Shown here: positions 56,901-64,000 of the stretch, piece by piece
How positions within the stretch are numbered: the stretch's first letter is position 1
Layout: every line of letters starts with the position of its first letter
Assembly: GCA_037367405.1 (NCBI GenBank)
Contig: JAZKJV010011607.1
Span: 1-64,000, forward strand
DNA: 64,000 bases
From: Ottelia alismoides
Taxonomy: Eukaryota > Streptophyta > Magnoliopsida > Alismatales > Hydrocharitaceae
Direction of reading: 5' to 3'
Program-made: the position numbers and the translations under genes
Notes under the pieces: model-generated
What the model was told of the DNA's origin: nothing
Database searches by the model: none
What the model saw: only the letters and a program-made list of their open reading frames with translations

Positions 56901-57819
56901 TTGGTGACTAGTCGAAGCTCCCGGAATCTATCTTGATGTTAAGGAAATGGAATGGGGAGCTCAATCAAGTGGGTAGGAATTGATCCTTAGTGAGTTCATT
57001 ATCCTTTGCAAGGGTCGTGAAGGAGAGAAGAGGGGGTGATTGTGGGGAAGCGGCCAGAGGAAGGAATTTGGTGCGCGGAGATGGTCGGAGAATGGCGGTG
57101 CTCAATGAGTGATCGTGTGATGATGAAGGTGTGTATGAGTGCTGAGAGAGATTGGAGAAATAAGAAGAAAGAAGGGAAAACGTTAGCTGGAGGAGGAAGT
57201 GATTGTTGGAGGAGAGACTAGAGGTGGAGACAGGCCATGAGGAGGACGATTCTCTTCCTCAATCGTTGCTCGACACGAGAGCTAGTCGTGGAGCTCAAGC
57301 AGCTCGAGGTGAAGCTGTAGCAAGGTGACAAATACCTTGGATTACGCTGGCGAGAAGACATCCATCTTTTCTCAAATTCCCCGCACCCACTCTATTACAG
57401 GAGATGTAGGTGTGCTCAGAGTACTCACATGGAAGGGTGGATCGCACGCACAGGCAGTGGAGCAGCTCTATTTACATAAGGTAGCCACTCCCATGAGGTA
57501 GACGATGACCTTCCAATTATAAGGGATGACCGGAGGTTAGAGGTCCGTGGGGGACAGGTGTCACGCGTGAGTGAGGGAGTTTAGGTCAAGACCTGGGACT
57601 AGGCGATTGTCTGAGAGGGTAGACGGAGTGGTTGGGGAAATAGGGAGAAGTTGGGTGGTTGGTGGTTTGCATCATGTGAGAGAGAGGGTGCTGGAGGTTG
57701 ATGATAGAGGATAACCATTGGATCTAGTATTCCAATGGCTGATGGAGAGGCGCAGTTGTGCAGTCAGCATGTTGAACCATCGAAGGTCGTGCTTGTGAAC
57801 CCCATACTAGATTGCCTAG
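53953..57819. other. Unclassified upstream DNA
   Basis: No gene, element boundary or RNA was recognised. The strand composition of 56900-57740 is purine-rich. It may include the front part of the Gypsy remnant that follows. Confidence 0.35.
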
Positions 57820-59485
57820 CTTAGCTGGTGAAGAACCAAACTAAGATGAGCCAGAAGCTTGATGACCTCACTACAGTGAAAACCATCATTCTTGCATAGG
57901 TTGAGACAATTCTGAATAATTTCCAACATAAGGAGAAGATAGTGTGTGATGTGTCCTCCATCTCCAACGAGTTATGTACGAATATTTCATTTATGTTATA
58001 TAACTTGGTAGCTCTCAGGAGCGGTAGGATCGTGTAGCCATCTGCAACTGCCAAGGGTAAGAATAAAGCTTCAAAGGGTGAATGATCATCTTCTACATCA
58101 GTCGATCCATAATAGGTCTAGGTGAAGAAGGAGGAGTAGGAGCCGCATCAGATAAGAAAATACAAAAATAAAGAAAATCAAATATTACAAAAATTAAAAA
58201 ATAGCCAAGGCTAAGCCGAGTTAGCCAAGGAGATGCCAGGACCAGCAACAAATCTAGTGTCAGTCGGATGGCATTGAATTTCTAGTCTTTACATTTCCTT
58301 CTATAATGCATGATTGCACCCCTTCTAGCCATCCAATTATAAAAGATGATTCTCATGTAAATAAGAACTCTGGTGATGTAAATATTCCTTTTTCTAGATG
58401 CAATGAAAAACTTCAAAAAAATAGAAAATTAAAAATAGCATTGTTTGATCCAACCATTATGGAAATTCTACATAATAATTTTTAGAAATGACACTAGTGA
58501 ATGCCATGGAATACACGCCCGGTGCTAAGAAAGATTGAAAGAGGCATGTACATCAAAGTGTCAGTCCCGTAAGAATCGACGCAACATATATAAAAAGCGC
58601 ATCCTCACCATGGCAACTACGAACGCGATCAACGATCTTCCAACAAGAAAGAAAGACAAGGGAACACCTTTAATTCGATATGAAATTCTCTATCAAACTT
58701 TTGAATGAACTTTGCTTAATAGTGGTTCCTCCATTAACATTATGCCCACATCACTTCTTAAGGAATTCGAGTTGGGTCCGCTTAAACCAACTAGAATGAT
58801 CCTTCAGTTTATTGATCGACTCATTAAGCAACATCAAGGTTTATTAGAAGATGTTATCATAATCGTGCAGGATATGAAATTCCCAATGAACTTTGTTGTC
58901 CTGGACATGGATTCGTCTGCACCGTTACTCCAAACATTGATCATACTTGGTCAGTCGTTCCTTTGAGCAGCCAAAGCGGTAGTTGATTACGGGTCTAGAA
59001 AAGTTATATTCCGCTCCTGCAGTGATAAGGTCACCATTAACATGATCGTTGAGCTAAAAGTCGCAAAGAGCCCATCTGAGAAAAGTGAACTAGAACTGAC
59101 TACAGAGTACTGTGACATTGTTGAGAACACAATAAATTCAGCGTTATCCTTGAATGGTATTTTGACACAGGAAATCCTCTTTTTAGAAGAGGACCTAAAA
59201 AGCACAATCAACTTATGTTCCTATGCAGACAGTGAGATTGAAGATGAGCTGATCGGTTTATTTGATGAAAATTCATCACAAACTAAACAAGTGGAAACCA
59301 TTGTAGATAAGTTCAGTATTTTATTATATGAGCCAAGAAAGACAGAGGTGGACAACACCTTATTTTCAGATCATGCGCCAACAATCAGAGCAGTTTCCGA
59401 AATCATTGAGAAGTTGACTCAGGCTCCACTGGATTTGAAGCCTCTTCCGGCAAATCTAAAGTATGCCTTATTGCTATATGTCTAA
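57820..59485 (+). mobile_element. Ty3/Gypsy remnant (Athila/Tat-like), protease to RT linker
   Basis: The clearest part is 58690-59485. The protease reads LLNSGSSINIMPTSLLKEF, then MKFPMNFVVLDMD and LIILGQSF. A stop at 58964-58966 separates it from AAKAVVDYGSRKVIF. After a 147-residue open piece (59042-59485) the sequence ends APLDLKPLPANLKYALL, the block that precedes RT in Athila/Tat elements. No RT follows. The protease active-site Asp is Asn (NSG). No LTRs found; 57820-58690 is assigned only by position. Confidence 0.7.
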
Positions 59486-62257
59486 GTATGTTCACTTGGC
59501 AAACTGATAGGTTGATGACCTAATCAAGGATTACACACCAACGAGCTTGTATGCATATGACGGCATATGAGTAATACGATCTCTCAAAGGGATCATACAA
59601 CTTCACTATTGAACCAGAGGACATGAGCTCACTCATGAGGTATTGGGACCAATCAAATTCCATGCATGGTCCTCTTGCTTTGGAAGCATGAAAAGAATGT
59701 GTAGGTATGATATATGATTTTGAGAAGCATATGATCGATACCAACTCTCAATGATCAAATGATAAACTTAATGATAAAACCCCTAAAAAAGGTAGCCCAA
59801 ATATGATCTAAAACTTCGAGTTCATTCTAGATCGTCCAGTATGTAGGATGTATGGGTATTAGGAATACTCGAGAGTGATGTGATCGGAAACGATTGTATA
59901 ACCATGACTTTTCCATTCCGAGGAGTGATGAAACAGGTTTGGATTTTAGTTACTCCTCTCTGTAGATTAGTAATCCAATCTTAGTCTAAATGTTAGAGAT
60001 TGACCTGAATGTGATTCAAATGCAATGAGAAGATTAGATTTACAGTTTGATTTAATCAAACATCTTTGAGAGGTTCATGAGATCTGGATTTGAATATGAT
60101 TTCAATATCCAAGTCACTATACATGGAATGTACAGTTGCCATGTCCTTATCTCCAAGTATCCGCGGAGAAAGCACATTATTCTTGAGAGAGTTCAAGAAT
60201 AACTAAATTATTGAAAATATATCTGAGTATTGAGAAATTGATAATTAAATGTTATTTAATTATCATGAATAACATGAATATGATTCATATAATTTGGACA
60301 CTTGAGAATAGTCATCTAAGATAATTAAATATGATTTAATTATCAAAGATGTGATTAATGTGGGTACACTATACATAATAATCTTAAATATTATAAAAAT
60401 ATGATTTATAATATGTTGGAGAGATTTAATTGTAAATAATATTTATGAATTAAATATTGATGTGAATTGAATTCACATTGAACAATTAACTGTAAATGAA
60501 ATTTACATTTTATATTGGATATATGAGTATGATTCATAATTATCAATGGTATGATTGAAATAATCATAAAATAATTTGGAATTATTTTGGTGAACACTTT
60601 TGCAACAAAAGTTGTTTATACATGTGGAATATATGATGTGATATGAGATCTCAACACAATTGGAATGAGAGATCCTCCTTACCATAAATGAGTGGACGGC
60701 CACCTTGAGTCCTAAAACTTGGTGGTTGTCCATCCTATGTATGGAAGGAGACTTGCTCTCCTTCCAAGTAATTCCATATTTATTGATTTACTTTAACTTG
60801 AATTATATTGAGTGATCTTCAATATATTTAATTTATTTTTAAATTAATTATTTGTTGTTGCAAACTTATGCAACAAAATCATGGCTATTTAAAAGCACAA
60901 ATAATCTACATCATTGATTATGTGTGCACATGCATTGAGATCAATAGGCATCCAATTTGTTATAAAAGAAAGGCTAGACCTAGCTCTTTCTTTACACAAT
61001 AATTTCAAGAGAAACAACTCTCTCTTTTCTCATATATGTCCAAGGTGTCTCTCTCTCTCCAAATATCGTGGTCGTCCACCATATTGACCTAGAGAGCCTT
61101 GCAGTCGTCACATCACCGTTGTGCTACCAGATCGACTGCTCGTAGATCTCCGCCTTCTTCGGCGCATATTGCTGTGAGGAAAGCTATCGATTTTGTGGGA
61201 TGGAATCAGGAGACTCCGCACTCGGATCTTCATGTCGGATTGCAAGAAATATGTGTCTCATCCACTCGTCCGCAAGTGCATCCTTAGTCGTATCGAACTT
61301 GAGACATGAGGTCTCTTCATTTAGAGTCACACGATCACAATCAAACTTCAATTGGTAATCCTTTGACTCGTTTGTGGTCTTGATGAAACTATTTGATAAG
61401 TGTTATCATATCTTATGGTTACGTCTATTTAAAATTTTTAAATTCCGCTGCCCATTGCAACTAGCATGACTAGTCGTCCTAGATCACATTTTATGCGATC
61501 TTCACGCTTCTATGATGCACTGAATCCTAAACCCTGGCTTTCAAATGGTATGTCATGGATTTAATCCAATCCTTAAGGAACAAGGTTTTGTATATCGGAT
61601 GCGTGGTGAATCGTAGTTTATGCATAAGATGCATGTTTCGAATTATTTTTTGCTAAAATGAAAAGATGTTATTTATGCAATACTTGGATGATTTTTTGGA
61701 TAAGAAAATATATTTAGAATGTCTAAATATGTCCCCAAATCAATAGAAGTGCATAAATTAAAATACGAAAAGCTTCCGCAATGATATTATTTTTGCATGT
61801 ATTCATATATCTGTAACAAATTAATTGTTGGTAACTATTTTCCCATCATGAAACATGAAACAAATATTTTAATAAAGTATATAACTCAACCAACTAACTG
61901 CTTGAATTTATTTCGAGCGATTGTGACTCTGTTTGCCATATATATTCCATATTTAATGAAGATGGGTTGGATGGGAATTGGATCAACAATATTACTTTCT
62001 TAATGTGTTTATCATTCAATGTAAATCAAGAAAATTACGAATTTACAATGATTAAATTGATGATTAATATTTATATAAATATTTGATTAAACATCAATCA
62101 CCATTGAATGATTGTTTCATGACAAAACCCTAGTTTAACCTGCAACAGTTCTAAGTCAACTTTTACATGCAAAACTATTTTCTTGATATGACTAGAAATT
62201 TATAATCTTTAAAAATATTTTAAAATGCTTAAGATTTCTAAGGGTTCGTTTGGTTGC
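59486..62257. other. AT-rich upstream DNA, unclassified
   Basis: No coding homology. It includes a hairpin cluster at 60177-60612 and a short pyrimidine-rich stretch (61010-61060). Confidence 0.4.
60177..60612. repeat. Cluster of short hairpins, mostly with 3-nt loops
   Basis: Perfect inverted repeats: 60177-60202 (10-bp arms, 6-nt loop), 60241-60263 (10, GTT), 60274-60288 (6, ATG), 60321-60343 (10, ATG), 60461-60477 (7, TGA), 60491-60507 (7, GAA), 60570-60586 (7, TGG), 60596-60612 (7, CAA). Two of them share the arm ATAATTAAAT. Confidence 0.85.
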
Positions 62258-62361
62258 AGGGTTGGGCAGGGTTGGGTTGGGTACTATTCACAGGGGTACC
62301 CCCTCCTCACAGTTTACTATTCACCCAGCCCTGTGAATAGTACCCAACCCTGCCCAACCCT
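62258..62361. mobile_element. 104-bp foldback, MITE-like
   Basis: The left arm opens AGGGTTGGGCAGGGTTGGG and leads to TACTATTCACAGGG. The right arm is its complement apart from one extra TTGGG unit. The preceding GGGTTCGTTTGGTTGC is common at ends of plant hAT or Harbinger MITEs. No clear target duplication. Confidence 0.55.
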
Positions 62362-62791
62362 AAGTGATTACTATATATTTATCATATCAGTCCTCAAGAT
62401 TATGTGGCCGATAAAACCTCTTAGTACAATTTGTGCCAATTGTATTGTCTTGAATTGATTCGATAACGGTGTCTAGGGTGTGGATATGCTAATGGGTTAC
62501 TTAATTGGCACCCTGTACCGTAGTGGAAGCTTTCCTTATTAGCATTGTCTGTCCGACCTGACTTGATCTGTTTCAAGGATGGGTAGTATGAGAAGTATCT
62601 ACGTACTTTAAACAACCAGTTGGAATAATGCAATTGTACATTATGAGGGTGTATACTATATAGTAATATAAAGCAAACCCTAATTGTTTGTTGGTTGAAT
62701 TGTATTGTTAATTAATGTAATATGATTAGATTAATTAGATCCAATCAAAATAAACAGTCCATTTTAAATAGAGTTGTAATTCCCTTGAAAG

Positions 62792-62828
62792 AATTAATCA
62801 TTATGAATATGATTCATAATGATTAATT
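62792..62828. repeat. Perfect 17-bp-arm palindrome with ATG spacer
   Basis: The arm AATTAATCATTATGAAT is followed by ATG and its exact reverse complement. It is the same arm-3 nt-arm design as the hairpin cluster at 60.2-60.6 kb. Confidence 0.9.
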
Positions 62829-64000
62829 ATGATTTGAATGGGATGTGGATGATCATGTAAATGACATCCATGGTCTCCCCTCAAGGTAAAGGGTTCTGTC
62901 GCCATGGATTATGCTGGAGATGCTTATCCAAAGTGATAGCTCCTACATACAAGCGCACATGGATCGGCTCTTTGCTTCTCGAAAGAGTAAGGCTGTATAC
63001 GTAGTGACCCCAATATTGTTCCTCATATAATTAAGTTGGTATTGGATTGTGCATAGAGAGTTATTTTCTTCTTGACAGTTGATTCGATTAACAACATATC
63101 ACCATCACCTTAGGGGTGGTGGACCTAGGGGGTTAAAGACCGAATTGAGAAATGCAAGTTGGACTTGCAAGACGGAATGAGTTCCCACTTCTTTTTATCC
63201 AAGTTGTGATTTCTCATATTATTGGAATGTAACAAAGATAAAAAAAGATATCACAGATCTTGCTAAAGATATAACATTAAGTGTATCTCTTGCTATGAAA
63301 GTTTAATGAGGGAATGAACTTTCAGAGTTTAAAAGGCAAGACTTATTTGATTAAAAATTCTTAATCAATGAATTTAAATTTGAATATATAATTATTTATA
63401 AGTTCTAATTAGTGCATTCTTAATCTAAGATATGAAATCCATGAACCTGCTCAGTAATCTTCTGTAGGTCAACCAGTTGTCCGGACCAAATTATTTGGAT
63501 TGGATTTGTAATTTGGAGCTTGTTCTCTCTACAAAGCACAACGGTTATGTGCTCGCTGAGAATAAGCATACAAACCTTATGTTAATTGAATAATTAAACT
63601 TTACTGATAATAAAGATCACTCATTGGTTCGATGTCATATTCTAGGGTTTTTGTCTAAAAGAGATGTTCAGTGATGTAAACGACATAGAATGCAGTCAGA
63701 AGCGGAAGAGTCTCTCCCAACAGGTAAAGAAGAAGAGTCAATGTGTTGACTCATTCTCTTAAGCTTCCACACATCTGACATCCAATAAAATGAATGTTTT
63801 TCATCACTGCAAAAGTCTAGGGCACTGGAAAGAGATTGTCCAAATTATCTGAAAACCTTAGAGAAGGGTAAAGATAATGCCCTGTCATGTATAAAATCTA
63901 CTTTCTTTATTGAAACCAGTTTCTGTAGTACGAGAAGGTAGTTGGATCATTGATTATAGTGCTTCTATTCATGTATGCATTTTATTGCATATGTTTTAGG
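62829..64000. other. Unassigned DNA at the right edge
   Basis: AT-rich, no recognisable gene or element boundary. Confidence 0.4.

Noticed and set aside
1..64000. CRISPR arrays, tRNA or rRNA genes
   Set aside because: No spaced identical repeats, tRNA A/B box pairs with cloverleaf arms, or rRNA blocks were seen; primer-site matches to initiator tRNA belong to LTR elements.

Overview
The window is plant nuclear DNA. Three things show this: a plant-type phytanoyl-CoA dioxygenase gene with GT-AG introns, a nuclear copy of chloroplast rps12, and plant lineages of Copia, Gypsy, L1, RTE, Mutator-like and MITE elements. Very long, transposon-filled introns suggest an angiosperm with a large genome. 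I cannot name the species.

One host gene organises almost the whole window. On the minus strand I can assemble five consecutive exons of a PhyH-family gene (Arabidopsis PAHX-like): 52102-52156, 51912-52033, 19443-19503, 15178-15246 and 2937-3055. They keep one reading frame (426 nt, 142 codons) and all boundaries are GT-AG. The introns are 68 bp, 32.4 kb, 4.2 kb and 12.1 kb, and the next intron runs off the left edge. Exons for the iron-binding half of the enzyme lie outside the window. Nearly everything between 1 and 51.9 kb is therefore intron content, and 52.2-64 kb is upstream DNA.

Layout, left to right: a MITE (0.6-1.0 kb); a Mutator-like non-autonomous element (1.3-2.2 kb); exon 5; a SINE-like element; a chloroplast rps12 insertion (4.5-11.3 kb) split by a young Copia element (5460-10577) with identical LTRs and a single nonsense codon; AT-rich and GA-rich DNA; exon 4; a decayed RTE LINE (15.75-18.13 kb); exon 3; a 46-bp RTE stub; a foldback element (20.1-20.9 kb); a Copia 3' end (21.1-21.8 kb); a Copia element (22.3-31.1 kb) that itself holds a non-autonomous LTR element and a second Mutator-like element; a TRIM with a 0.64-kb tandem duplication (31.4-33.5 kb); a full-length RTE LINE (35.1-38.5 kb) holding a tiny L1 tail; a Tork-like Copia (39.4-48.4 kb) holding a near full-length L1 (41.9-47.2 kb); a fourth Copia (48.4-51.1 kb); and exons 2 and 1.

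Upstream of the gene are a G-box and CCAAT motif, a foldback element with a minisatellite core, a second MITE copy, a Gypsy (Athila/Tat-like) remnant at 57.8-59.5 kb, and AT-rich DNA with an unusual cluster of short hairpins (60.1-62.8 kb). Apart from the PhyH gene I see no host protein gene, tRNA, rRNA or CRISPR array.
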